In this document: piece by piece, positions 1-12,346 of the stretch | Numbering within the stretch: position 1 is the first letter of the stretch | How the letters are laid out: each line of letters opens with the position of its first letter | NCBI RefSeq assembly: GCF_032062135.1 | Contig: NC_092861.1 | Location: forward strand, 138,529,845-138,593,844 | DNA: 64,000 nucleotides | Direction of reading: 5' to 3' | Source: Pyxicephalus adspersus | Lineage: Eukaryota > Chordata > Amphibia > Anura > Pyxicephalidae | The notes under the pieces: model-generated | Told to the model about the DNA's origin: nothing | Seen by the model: only the letters and a program-made list of their open reading frames with translations | The model's database searches: none | Program-made: the position numbers and the translations under genes

Positions 1-462
1 CCTAAAAAGGGGGGGCTGTCTTATTTGATGGCCCTGCCTTATCATCGGGGAAACATGGTAGAACCAACCACCTTTCCACTAGTTCTGTGCTGTAAATTCA
101 AGCTAGATGGTTTTAACAACCATGGCTTGCATTTCTGTCACCTAGATAGGTTGTGCCGCTCTGTTAAGCTCACTAGAGATCTGCCCGATCAGGCAACAAA
201 ATATCATTGGGTTTGTGGGTGCATTTAGTATAAAACCTAAAACAAAAAGGAACTTAATTTGTTCTAAAGGCTTGCAATATTAACTTGCTTGACCGATAAA
301 TAGTATCACTTCACTCCTACATGTTCATTTTTGGAAGTTGAAACTTGCATGACATTTGACTGAGTTTCTTAAACTAAAGACTCTTGTATTTTCAGTTCCC
401 TAAGTTATTTTTGGCATATAAACCCTGCAGTATATTGAATTGCTCCTCAACACTTCTTTCTT

Positions 463-485
463 TCTATCTGTCTGTCTGTCTGTGT
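463..485. repeat. CTGT tetranucleotide run
   Basis: Several CTGT units in the stretch CTATCTGTCTGTCTGTCTGT. Confidence 0.8.
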
Positions 486-2304
486 AGGGAATGGCTTGAA
501 ATTAATACCAAGGCAGACTTTATATAATTACAGCCAAAGCTATCTGGTCTATTGTTATATTTGGACTAACAATATCTGAAAAGGCACAGGAACTTTCTGG
601 GTCTTATCACCTAGTACCTTTAGCTTATATTAAACACACAAAACTCAACTTGCCGAAGACAATTTTCAGATTTAATGACTATCAGGCATATATAACCCAT
701 CATTAATTCTTGGCTATTATGTCACTGTGACTATTGGGTGATATGAATTAGAACAGGGAAGTTTCCAAAACTTTCAGCCTATGGTTAGTTCTTGCATACT
801 GAACAAATGCCTTGCACATTGCAGGACACCATGGTGGTTGGGTTAAGGCGACAGAGTTATTCCTTTGGCTATAAATATTGGTATAAAGTTCTGACAAGAT
901 TTGAAGCAGAAGAAAAAAAAATTGCTAGGGAAATTTTCAGTACGTCAGCTGGGCTCAAACCCATATTTCACTAAAGGTCTTTTCTATAGGTTATAATATA
1001 TGAAATTCTTTAGCAAGATTTCTTTCTCTATACAAATTGAATCATTTTTTAATCTGAATATATGGAGATAATTTTGAGTTTAGGCCAGATGAAATGAAAA
1101 TTTGTGTGGATTTATTTTTTTTAAATCGGTGTTAATAAAAGATTTATTGTGCTGCGTATTTGGAACTTTTGGCAGTACATTAGCAGAAATGATGTCATAA
1201 AAAAATGTTTTCTTTAAATTTGAGCATAAGGTTTTTGAGCAGCCAAGCTGTGAATGGACCTGGTGGTGACAGCTAAAATGTCAATGTTAGTGATTGTAGG
1301 ATAATGTGTAGAACCCAGCAGACTCACCTATCCTAGGAGTGGAACAGTAGTAGTTTTTTTTCTGGTTACGTATGGATGAAATGTCTAATGTGCCCACCCT
1401 AAGAAATATAAGGAACCCCTTATCACATCTGGTGGTTTATGGGCCAGAGCATCAGTAAAATGTCAGTAAAATGGTTAGGCAGAATGGAGGATTTCTAATG
1501 ACAAAAAACAAACAGACAGGATTTGGTTAGTAAGATCTTGTAGCTGTGCTGCTTAGCGTCATCCAGATTGTCTTAAACCTGGCTGTTCTTTCATAATTTA
1601 ATAATAAATCAAACCTTATGGAAAGGCAGCTAAACATATTTAAATACTAAGTATTGCAGTAAACTGAAAATAAAAAAAGGTAAGTTCACAACACCTAGAG
1701 ATTATAACACAGAGGTAACCTGCTGATGTGTACTCCTGCATCAGGTGCTAATAAAGGTGAACTGGAATGGCAAATAGTATTATTTCCTCTGTGAAGCTAC
1801 TGAACTGGAAGTCCGCTGATTAAAGGAAACTTGTCATGATGTAATTGTGGAGTCTATTATAACTTGCTTTCTTATGAAATTCTAGTTGCTTTGGTGTCTG
1901 TGGTTTTCAAACTAAACATATACCAATCCAAGTCAGACTGAAGTCTGAACTCTGACCTGAAATCTACATTAGTTGTCGGGTGGTCATTCACATATGCCTG
2001 GATCCAGGGGGATTAGGAATTTAAAAAGAGGTCAGCACTGTTACCTAAAAAACTTAATTTCCCACATCCATTGATCCCTTAGGAGGTTTCCTAGATCAGG
2101 TTCCACGTCGTCCTAGATTCCTCCTTCGCTCCAGCGAGGAAGAATCACTAGGTTACCTCCATCTTCTTTCCCCAGGATCGGTTGATGTATCTTGCAGTAG
2201 ATGAGGAAAATAGAGTACTGATCTCCCTGCACATTTTTTTCTTAGTTGAAGAAAACACTCTTTTTGCACATGTTTACGACTCGCATATATGCTTTCCATT
2301 TTAG

Positions 2305-2585
2305 GGCACCACCATCTTGCCTTTCAACTTCTTCCCAAAAACAATCTTTGGCCATACCGTGATGACGGCTTCATGGGAGTTCTTTCATTTCCGACATACG
2401 CAAGGGAGGCTGAGATATCCGGGTTTCCCTGGCGCAATCACAGCTCAGCCTTTTCACATTTACCCCTTGCAATTAGGCAAGTAAGACAGATTATTGTCCT
2501 ACAGGGACATCACCTGTCTCTTTCTGCAAAACCCCCGACCTAAACCTGATTTAGTTAAAGTGGGAATTAAGTTCCACTTTAAGGC
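2305..2585 (+). mobile_element. MITE family G, copy 1
   Basis: Shares with 60044-60381, 25595-26012 and 39180-39395 a core near AGGCAAGTAAGACAG followed by a CTGTC-CTTTCTGCAA stretch, and it ends AAGTTCCACTTTAA. The sequence just to its left (from about 2040) may belong to the same or a neighbouring repeat. The 84-codon frame over it is not a gene. Confidence 0.55.
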
Positions 2586-3733
2586 CTTTTAAAGTTATTG
2601 TAGAATGAGCTTTTTTGAAAGCTCTCTTGAAACATTTCCCCTGTTCATGTTTAATATGTTCTAAATCAAAATTACCATCAGGAAAATATAATGCAGACTG
2701 CGTGCATCAGAAACGCTGTATGCATATATATTACTCTACACAGTACATTAGGTGCATTCACTTTGGTATTATACAGTAGGTAAGTAGTTCTTGGTGGCTT
2801 GCAAGGTGACCTTGGGCTGAATTGCCAATAGCCAACCTATTGGTGTTCAAGGGTCAACTTCTTAGCTTCACCCCTAATCGCAGCAACGACCAATCATTAC
2901 TGAAAAACAAAATTGTGATACTATTGTTCTACGTGAAGAATTTTCCACTCTTGGCACACTAAAGTTGAAAAGTTTTTTCTGTGGTGCTTCCCAAAACCTA
3001 TTCCATATTCCATAGAGACCCTTTCTTCTTTTTAACCTCTTTTTTGTTGGAAATGACACGTTGCTTCATAAAACTAACCAGTAAACTCACCTTCTGGGTT
3101 TTCCCCAAAGTTAAATCCATAGGAGCAGTGAATGTCCTAGTAATTTAATAGGTAGGTAGTTCTACAGGTCTAGCTATCCATGATATGTAAGGAATTGCTG
3201 TATTAAGTGCAGAGGGGATTGACCCTTGAACAGTAAAAAAAAAACCTTACTCAAGATTGAAGACATATTCATAGGCAGACATGGCAATGGATACACTTTC
3301 AGACATGTGTGTCTATCTAAACACAACATGATCATCTAGCACTGTAGCTGTCATTTGTGGGTCAGTGGCTCTGCTCTTCATTAGTAACAAATCTTGAGTA
3401 CTTATGGTAACATTTTATTACTTGTCCATAAAAAAAGTAAAACTCAGCAGCTGGCAAGTTTCACTTAGACCTTTAAAGGCTTAATGTTAATCATGCTGCT
3501 TACAGGGGAACAAAGCTACCAGCTACAATGTTCATCATTGTCACTCCTTATGAAGCAGAGGGAAGATCTCACAATAAAATAAAAAAACGTACGTTGACGT
3601 TTGTCCATAATGTTCTTTGAATTGTGCAAAATTAGTATGTGAATAGTAAAGATAGTAAAAAAAAACCATTTGTATTTAAGGATCCACTCCTGGGTCAGCA
3701 TGTTCCCTGCACCACCTTACACATCCTCTAAAG

Positions 3734-4567
3734 CAGGGGTGCCCACACTTTTTTTTGTCACACTTAAACTTTATTTGCAAAACAGTAATAACAATAATTT
3801 AAAACAGTATACATATTGTAGCAGCAAATTAAACAGATTCACATATTAATAGTACATTATCACAGTATAAACTTCCAAAATGGCATCAGTCAACAACTTC
3901 CTTATGAGCAGCAATTTAACGGACTTGTTGTAACAGTACCAGAAAAAAGGCAGAAAAACATCTATCATAATAAAAAAAGAAATACCATACATTTATGACA
4001 TGTGCCTTATATACTGATTTTTCTCTTCTACCCCTAAAAAAAAAAATAATGGGCTAGGTGTTTACTTTGAAAAGATAGTTTGATAGGTGACAGTACATTT
4101 GAAAATGATCCATGCATCCCATTTCACAGAAAACTTGTCAGTATTATCCAGGCTAATGGCCTTTGCCTCCTCCATCAGGGAAACAGAATTCACTTTGCTC
4201 AACCAGAGTCACACGGTAGGTGTCTCTTGGGAGTTCCAAAACAATGGAATGAGACTGTGTGCTGCGTTAAGTAGAGTGTCAAGAACTTTTTGTATTTTTT
4301 CAAGGACATGTTATGTAAATGTAAGAGACACACTTCTGGTCTCCTTGGCAGTGAGTGTCCAGTGATAAGTTGACTAAGGCCATACTTTTTTGGCTTGCTA
4401 ATTACTTTTAAAATGAAAAAGTCAAAATGATTCACCAACAAAAAAAAACTTGGACTTAATACCTCCAGTTCATGGTAGAGTTTAATTTGAAAGGCAGGGC
4501 TCCGTGATCTACTCGCGTTGCCTTTGCGATCTACCGGTAGATCGCAATCCACCTGTTGAGCACCCTG
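3734..4567. mobile_element. hAT-type DNA transposon, non-autonomous or decayed, 834 bp
   Basis: The element starts CAGGGGTGCCCA and ends with the inverse, TGAGCACCCTG. It is flanked by a perfect 8-bp target duplication CTCTAAAG (3726-3733 and 4568-4575), the size typical of hAT elements. Near the right end is the palindromic GATCTACCGGTAGATC motif, which I associate with some hAT elements. Inside are open frames on both strands (about 92 codons at 4087-4365 plus, about 117 codons at 4199-4552 minus) with no transposase similarity that I can recognise. The minus strand has an AATAAA near the left end (complement of about 3768-3775), so the element may be a relic of a longer gene-bearing copy read right to left. 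Confidence 0.85.
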
Positions 4568-7500
4568 CTCTAAAGGATTACCCGTACCCTTTAAGATAAA
4601 ATCTAAATTTATCTCTTGTTTTTATGGTGACTTCAGTCTTATGCAGTGACATCACAGGACCTCTTCTCTCTTTTCTTCTTCAGAGGACGTCAGATCTTAA
4701 ATGCTGCAAAAAGTGGCACCATGTTATGACTTGACATCACTCTGTAGCAGTCAACTGTTAAATCAAGGGTAGGGTCAGTGCCATGACGCCCTAGGATTAT
4801 AGAAAGTTAATTGAATGGTGCTTCGATCAAAAACGGGAGATTTCCCAGGCTGAATTTAGGTTTTTAAGCTCATATCTGAGTTTTTTTTTTTTAAAGCTTC
4901 CCAAGCCTAGTTACGGCAGCAATTATCTGTTAGTGTGATGGCTATCATGCTTCCAGTGTAGAGCACAGCGGTAAGATATGTATATTATCTACAAATAGCG
5001 TTGCTGGGATTCATTACTTAGTAAGGGGGGCTTTGCTGATATTTCAGTTTGTGTGGTTGTCAGCAAGTTAGTCTGTCTTCTATCTCTCAAAGATTTTTAC
5101 AGCAAGATAACGATAAATACATTCCCAACTGCTAAGGTCTTAGCCAAATGATGGTGCCATACTTTAAATTTAAAATTCTCTGTACTAGAGAATCAAGCAA
5201 TCCAAATGTATCCAGATACAAGAAAGCAGCATCAATTGTATACCCTAATAGAAGGAAACAATGACACAAACTTCTGCAGAAAAATGTTATTCTTTGAGCC
5301 ATTAAAAATGCAGAAAAGTATCTGAAGTCACTGAAATAAATATGTAATCAGATATACATTGTACCAAAAACCTCAGATTTCATTTATAGCAACTTTCTTG
5401 GTACAGATATCTAAATATGATTATAAGGTTCATTAGGGACTAGAGTTTGAAGTAGTGGTACTGATTGACAGAACTGGTCCAGCACACCTCTATGTTTCTC
5501 TGCAATATTTCTCTATGTGAGGACACTAGTAATGAATAATGTGGCTGTAACTCTCCTCCAGCACAGAGCAATGGAATATATACAGGAATTGGCAATTTCA
5601 CAAAAAGAGATTTTAGGGCATTTCAGTGTAAAAATTGGTCAGGAATCATAACTTAAAAGGGTGCATGACTTAATTAAAATAAATTAAATTACAAGATCTC
5701 AAAACTTGGCTTAAATCAACTAGCTGTTTTCCAGTAATGTGAAAGAAATAACAGGAGCTGCCATTGTGGACTGTTTTTGATTGCTTACCAAGGGGTCCTC
5801 TACCATATCCTTTCTTATCAGCTTTATTCTTTTGGCCATACACAATCACACATCTAGTGAAATCTGACCTACTGTCCTGCATCCTTTCTACATCTGTTAC
5901 TCACAAAGTAGGGATGCCTTTTAGTATGACCTCCCTGGAGACCACACCTTAAAGGAGCAGTTCGGACAACAAGAAAAAACATTCACTGAGCTATTTTTTA
6001 TTTTTTAAGCAAACAGTGAAGCTGTACTAAAATAGAAAAGTTCTCTCCGTTTTCTTTCAGGAATGAAAACTATAATGATGGTCTTGGTGTGGCTGTCAAT
6101 GTTACCTTCCTTTTGAAAAGGCTAGTTGCTTGGGTGTCATGCTGGTCCCCTGGCTTATTACTGACCTAGAACAAGTATTTGCATTAGCAAATACAGGAAA
6201 AACACCAAAGTTACTAAATTACTTGAAGCAAGGTGATCACCACAAAAGCCAGTCAACTATTATAATTAAAAGGAGATGAAGGTCTACCTTATGGCTATTT
6301 TCCTTTACAGAAATATAACAAGCAATGCATACCTGTATAAGTCAGCAAATACCATCTTTATTTTTTCCCACGCTGACAAACACTTTGATGCTGAGATATT
6401 TTTTGTGGAGTCCCCAAGGAAGCAAACATTTCACAACTATCACTGGTGCTTCCCTGGTGACCTCCACATCCGTACAGGACTTTGCAGTGTCACATAGAAG
6501 TCCCTGTGAACTCTCCAAAGGGAGTGGGATGAAGGGGATCCACACTTCTAAAAATGTATTTTTTCCTGTGGACATGGGCAAAAGCTGTATTAGGATCAGA
6601 ATGGTGTTATTACTAACAAGGGTAGGTGGAAAAGTTAGTGGTTAGTATTCTTTTACAGGTATGCCTCAGTTACATGCAATAGGGTTGCTTTAGAAATCTG
6701 AATATGATTTATATCTTAAAATGGAGAGTTGCTGTCATAAGGATCTGGTAGTCCTATGTGTTCTAACATCTGATTACAGAGAAAAGCTCGGATTCCACAT
6801 GGCCTTCAATTATTCTATGAAATAACGAATAAACCAAAGACCATACCTTTGCTTTATAGTTGCCTAACATTGTGAGTTTTTTGCAAAAAAACTTTACTTT
6901 TCCTGAATTAAAACAAAAATCCTTCACAAAAAAGGAATAAAATTCCTTTTATTGTCAGCATGTCATAATTTCTTACCACTTCTGGTGTTTTCTAAAGTCA
7001 TTTGAAAATAGTAATTAGGACTTTGTCCTTGTCCTCTAAGCTGAGAGGTTTAGATCCTAAAAAAAAAAAAAAGATCACAACAAGTTGTGTGGTGTAACAG
7101 TGCTTGCGTTTCTTTATCGCTGACTATTTTCCTTTTCTATCTTCTATCGCTGATGTCCTTGGTTAGTCATTGTCAAACACTATTTTGTAATGTCTGCTTG
7201 TGCCAATATTATCTGTACAAACAAGAAAAGTCTGAAAATAGAAATGAAATGTAGGTTATATAGTCACATCGATTGTCTAGTATTTGCCTTCTAAATGGTC
7301 AGTGCTCACAGGTTACAGAACTTACTGCCTAGCAGGGACATCAGATGGAGAATGAGATTTAGGTCAGTTTAACCCGGTTCCCCTCTGACCAATCCAGCAT
7401 GTGTTAATACATAGGCAGTTCAGAGAATAGTGGCCCAAATCTTGTGCCCTGGTTACCACACAAAATGCAAATAGGAAAATTAGGACATGTGTCTGCCTAA

Positions 7501-8968
7501 AGGTAACTTGTCATGTTTATTTATGCTCTACAAAATATCAGAAGAGGAGGAAGCACAATATGAAATGTATTTCTGTGCATCCAAGGACCTCCTTGTCCCT
7601 CACATGTACTCCCCAAACTAACCTTGACCTAAGCTCTCTTACCCCTCAATAACAAACTATTCAATAGGAGCATAAGGATTGAAAGCTGAAGTGTTCTAAC
7701 TGGCTGTGGGATAGGAGGGGGCATAGCCAAATTTTGAGGTTAGTTGAGGCCTGTTTGCAGAGCTCACTTGATAAGCACCCCAAACTCGCAAAGGTTGAAA
7801 AGAGTTCCTTCTTTTAGGAAAGAAAACAATTTTGAGGGTTCTATTATATTTATTGAGTTGATATTGCTTTTTTTTAATAGAAAAAATGTGCTAACTTTAA
7901 AATTTGGAATAAACCCCCTTCTTTTTTCTTATTTGTGTGGCAGACAAAATGTTCTGTTTTGTAAAAGCTATTATGTACTTCTTACTGAAATTGCTGAGGC
8001 CTTTAGTCTACTTCACCATGTGTCCCCTGGTTTCATGAAGATTTAGAAGCCTAAAGGGACCATTTTACCCACATTTAGGGCTCATATGTGTATTTCACAT
8101 GAAAGATTTTTACTCAAGGCTTTGCTTTAATCCCTCTGGCTCAAATTTTGCATTGATTATTTGGGCAGCCAGATCACAGTTGCCTGACGCTGAATTGGGA
8201 ATAAGGACGCATAAGTTTTCCCTGCATAACACAGTGCAAATTTACTTCACGGCAGTCTGGACGACTCTTACTAGTTTATATTTTTTTGTTATTCAATGTA
8301 ATAAATGCATTTTTATTATTAAAAAAATGAAATGTCAACTGCCCCATCCTCTACCCCTCTATTTTCCCTTTTCATCAAATTTTTTCTCTAATTGCCAAAA
8401 AAAACCAAAAATGGACAGAAACGAGTAAAAGAAAAATTTTCACAATCAACAAATATGGTATGGTATGATGTCCAAAATAATATATAATCTAAAGCTGTAA
8501 CCTCAGCTGGCTGGATTGTGTAGAATAGGATTCTTTCATTTAGATATATAGATTTTGTGCGTGCATAACATTCATTTTGTGCATAGCTGAGTTTGTACAT
8601 ATTTCCCAGTGTTAGTATGAAGATTTCAACGCTCAGTCTGGAATATCGGTATAAACAGCAATAGCAGGACTTAAACACAGCCCTGAATAATTAGCTGTGG
8701 AAGTTACTGTATTTTTCCCTGACAAATAAATCCCTCAAAATTCTGTTTGTCTTTCCACATAAGAATTTCCTGGTTAAGAGAGCATTTTGTAACCAAATTT
8801 TCAGGATTAATAGGACCTACTCATCTGAATAACAGCTAGGGTTACCTAAGCCATTTGGTGCTTCTGCTAGCGATAGGCATGGTAGTAATCTGAATGTGTA
8901 CTCTTGAATTGTTATAACAGATCACTCATTCTCAGAAATTACTTTTTTATGTATCTGTCAGTCTGTAG

Positions 8969-9261
8969 CAATATTTCTCAACCAGGGTTTCATGGAACCC
9001 TAATGTTCCTGCAGAGTTTGCTAGGGATTCCTTGAGCAATTAGCAGTTTATGATTCTAAATTCAGTTTTACTGATACCAGTGATCTTTTTTGGCTATTTG
9101 TAAGTGTGACGGTGTTCCCATTGGTCAGCAATGTAAGAGTCGTTCTTCCCAGTTATCACCACACTGATGTAGTGTGGTTATAGTAATTATAGTAGGAGTT
9201 CCCTGAAGAGCTGAAAGTTATTTCAAGGGTTCCCCCATGTTCAAAAGGTAGAAAAACACTG
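8969..9261 (+). mobile_element. hAT-like MITE family A, copy 1 (293 bp)
   Basis: The left end is close to CAGTGTTTCTCAACC and the right end is AAAAACACTG. The flanking 8-bp repeats are GTCTGTAG and GTCTATAG (7 of 8 match). Internal sequence is shared, in inverse orientation, with the copies at 12069 and 43689 (for example the segment around GGTTCCTCCAGAGG). There is no coding capacity. Confidence 0.82.
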
Positions 9262-9737
9262 GTCTATAGGGTTATTCTATCTCATGCTTTGTGCTGATAC
9301 ATGGACACAAATTATCATATAGTAAAGGTGTTGAAGATTCAAGATTACTTAAAAGGAAACTAAGAATTTGTTAATTCACAACTTTCCTCTCTCCAGCAGT
9401 ACCAACATGCCCAAATTGTGCTTGCTTCTGTTTTGCACTGGATAAAATTAGGATATGAATGAAGGTGGGTTCAGTCACAATGGGGGCCCTACAACTTAAC
9501 ACCGAGCTGCCATTTTTTTCTGACAAGCCATATCTATATGTGCCATAGATAACCTAAGGATACTTTGTGTTTGTAAGCTACTCTTTAATTTCTTTAATTT
9601 TTTTTTTCGGATTAGTGAAGTTGAAGAGGCAGAAAAAGAGGAAATTTTTCAGGTGTACCTATTTAAATGCAGCAAGGGCCTACCACTTCTTTTGCTTTGT
9701 ATTGGTTAGCACAGACTTTTTCCTAGAGAGACAGTCT

Positions 9738-9900
9738 AAAAGCAAACTGTTAGGCTATCTTTTTGGAATCAGACATTCCCTCAAACATAGCCTGGTGGGA
9801 ACCTCCCAGGTCCACGTGTTTCAATAACAGTAATTGATTCCCAACAGGGAATGTTTAAGGGAATGCCAGATACCCTGTTTTATATCCTGGGCCATAGCTG
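9738..9900 (+). repeat. Interspersed repeat family R, copy 1
   Basis: Contains CAGACATTCCCTCAAACA, CCTGGTGGGAACC and CCAGGTCCACGTGTTTCAAT with a following AGTAATTG, shared with 30535-30690 (inverted) and 60393-60475. Class unknown. Confidence 0.55.
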
Positions 9901-10139
9901 CAGGCTATGTTAGACCATTATTTATAAAAATAAAGGTTTTTATACAAATAGTTAAAATAGCATTTTTTTCTTTTGGTTTATAACTATTATTACCAACCTA
10001 TACAATACAAAATAGTAGTCAGGGTTTTTTTTTTTATACGTAAATTAAGCTAAAGTTCCCTTTAATTTGTTTCTAAGGTACCTTGGTCCTTTTACATGTT
10101 GCTAGTTTTACTTTTCATACTCAATTGATGTTTTTCTTT

Positions 10140-10790
10140 TTTTTTTTTTTAATTTTTTCCATACGTGATGGAAAATGATACAGAGTAGCAGGTTTTTCTG
10201 AAACTAACGAAAATGTAATTATGTGTTTACTCTCTGTGAGCTGAACCTTATGTAACCAGATGCTCAGGCGTGCAATAAAAGCTCTGCGTTTCATATGCTT
10301 TTTGAGCACACCCGTCACTCTGAAGCTTCTGGCAGGAGCCTGTGTTGGCCAAGGGCCCATTTTCCAGGCTTCCCATTGAGCGAGCGCCAGATTCCTTTGG
10401 GAAATCTTCATTTACCGAAGGTCAGACCAGAAAGGAGGACATTCTTCTGCCCGCCGTTACTGTTAGTATAGAAATCTAAACATCTGAAACAATATGTGTT
10501 GTTTATATTTGCAGAAGGGGTAAAAATGTATATACACGTCCCCAGGCTTAATATATTACAGAACGGAGGTAATCAGCGCCTGTGGAAAGCATCTGGATGA
10601 AGCCAGTTGAGTTCTTGATTTTAGTGTTTTTTTTCTAAATCAATTACCGACAGCTTTGCTGTGTCTGAATCATTTACAATCGATTTGTTTCCAATCTGTA
10701 AACAGAAATCCACTTTATGTTTGTGTCTCTGAAAGAGTGGGCATTCCAGTTAGTCATTGATGTTTAAAAATGAACGGCAGTTTAATTAAC
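10140..10790. promoter_or_regulatory. Candidate conserved non-coding element
   Basis: About 650 bp of complex sequence without any repeat signature seen elsewhere in the window. It contains clustered ATTA/TAAT-type sites (for example TTTAATTAACAAACCATTAA) and AATCGATTTGTTT. This is inference from texture only; nothing in the sequence proves regulatory function. Confidence 0.25.
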
Positions 10791-11921
10791 AAACCATTAA
10801 ACCTATATTTGAAGTGTGTTTATAGCCAAAAATCCTACTGTTGGATAGAGTAGGAGAGGATTTGTAGCCCTGTGTAGTTTTTCCTGTTATTTGAGGCTCT
10901 GTTAGAGAGAATTACCTTTGCCTCCTGTCCTGTCAACAGTGGTTTCAATAGACAGGAAGTCATGGAGAGTCTGCAACAGGGACACCAACAGAAATAATAT
11001 TTGGAATATAAATGGAATATTCAAGGAGGGTGTGGGATCCTGGATCTGTTCGGGGTCTGAAGCTAGATGTATTTGCAGTCAGGTTTCAAGCAGTGCAGGG
11101 TGCATGGATATCCCTAAGGAACTCTTCCAGGAGTAGTGGCCCATGGTCAGTCCTTTGCTCGATTTAGAGTGAGTGCACAAAGAGGAAAATGTATCAGAGT
11201 TCAAATTTATGGTTATTCAGAATCTTGCATTATATAGAAGCTTCCTCCTTCATCAGGGCTTGATACCTTTGAATGAAACATACTTATAAAAAAAGTGGAA
11301 TCCGGAGGGGTAGTTAGTACGATTTTTTCAGATCCTAGCTAAGGCTTCAGGTGCTTAAAGATGAAGTCCAGGAGTGTAAACAAAATTTTGTTACAGTAGG
11401 CTACCTCCTCTACAGGAATGCTTTGCTTACCTATTTCCTTTCTTCACCAGTGGTCAATGCATCTTCTTTTTCATCTGAGCTCAGGGCTGAGGGCATTGTT
11501 AATTACTATGCAGGGCTGTTGCTCACAATGATAACTCTTAAATTCCCCTCCAGTTTTGTTAGTCCTATATATGCTTTGTACTGTACAATGCCAAACCATG
11601 GTGAGGATGGATGCCCCAAACGCATTGGATTACAAATAAAATAAAATCTTGTCTTTGAACTTTTGGAATTTTCCTCCTTGCATACATGGACATAACAATT
11701 TGAAGTGCTTTAGCCTCCTTTTTTTACCACTAAGGAAAAGTATTTTCATTTTTATTAGTGATGTTGTTCTCATTTTCTATTTAGGAAAAATGTTGTCAAG
11801 AAAAAAAGCCCTGGACGGTAATATAAACCTAACTGAGGTTCTAACCATTCCTCACTGTATGTAAAATTAAAAAATAAAATCCTCGTAGTAAATAATTTTA
11901 AGAAATCTATTGCAAGTTTAC

Positions 11922-11993
11922 TAGATCCCCCAGGTTTTCCCATGATATTCTATCTTCTGCAGTCTTGTAAAGCTTTAATAAATCAGGATCAAT
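11922..11993. mobile_element. Short MITE family S, right part only
   Basis: Shares CCCAGGTT, CCCATGATA.TCTATCTT and AGCTTTAATAAATCA with the right half of the 50896 copy. Confidence 0.6.
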
Positions 11994-12068
11994 ATGAATA
12001 ATACACAGAGGATCCCAGATTACAGAAAAAGGAGGAGAAGGCTTGCTGTATTATAGGAAACATTAGGG

Positions 12069-12346
12069 AAGTTGATTTCAACCTTTTTAACATAGGGGAA
12101 CCCAAATACCTTTCGGGTCTTAGGGGGGAACCCTACTATAATTTCTATATCCACAGATCACAATACACTGTGGTGGTCAGTCGAAAGAATGCCTTTTACA
12201 TTTCTGGCCATTGGGACAAATGTCATCCTTACAAATAGTCAAAAAGATCATTGGTATTAGTTGAACTGAACTGAGATTCACAACTGCTCAAGAAATCACT
12301 GGCAACCTCTGGAGGAACCCCAGGATTCTTTGGTTGAGAAAAATAG
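12069..12346 (-). mobile_element. hAT-like MITE family A, copy 2
   Basis: The same family as 8969-9261, inverted. The termini are worn (AAGTTGATTTCAACC at the left, GGTTGAGAAAAATAG at the right), but the flanks CATTAGGG and CATTTGGG still form a 7/8 target duplication. The internal segment GAGGAACCCCAGGATTC is shared with the 43.7-kb copy apart from one base. Confidence 0.8.

Noticed and set aside
4199..4552. 117-codon minus-strand frame as a transposase
   Set aside because: No hAT transposase or zinc-finger motif is visible; kept only as unidentified interior of the element.
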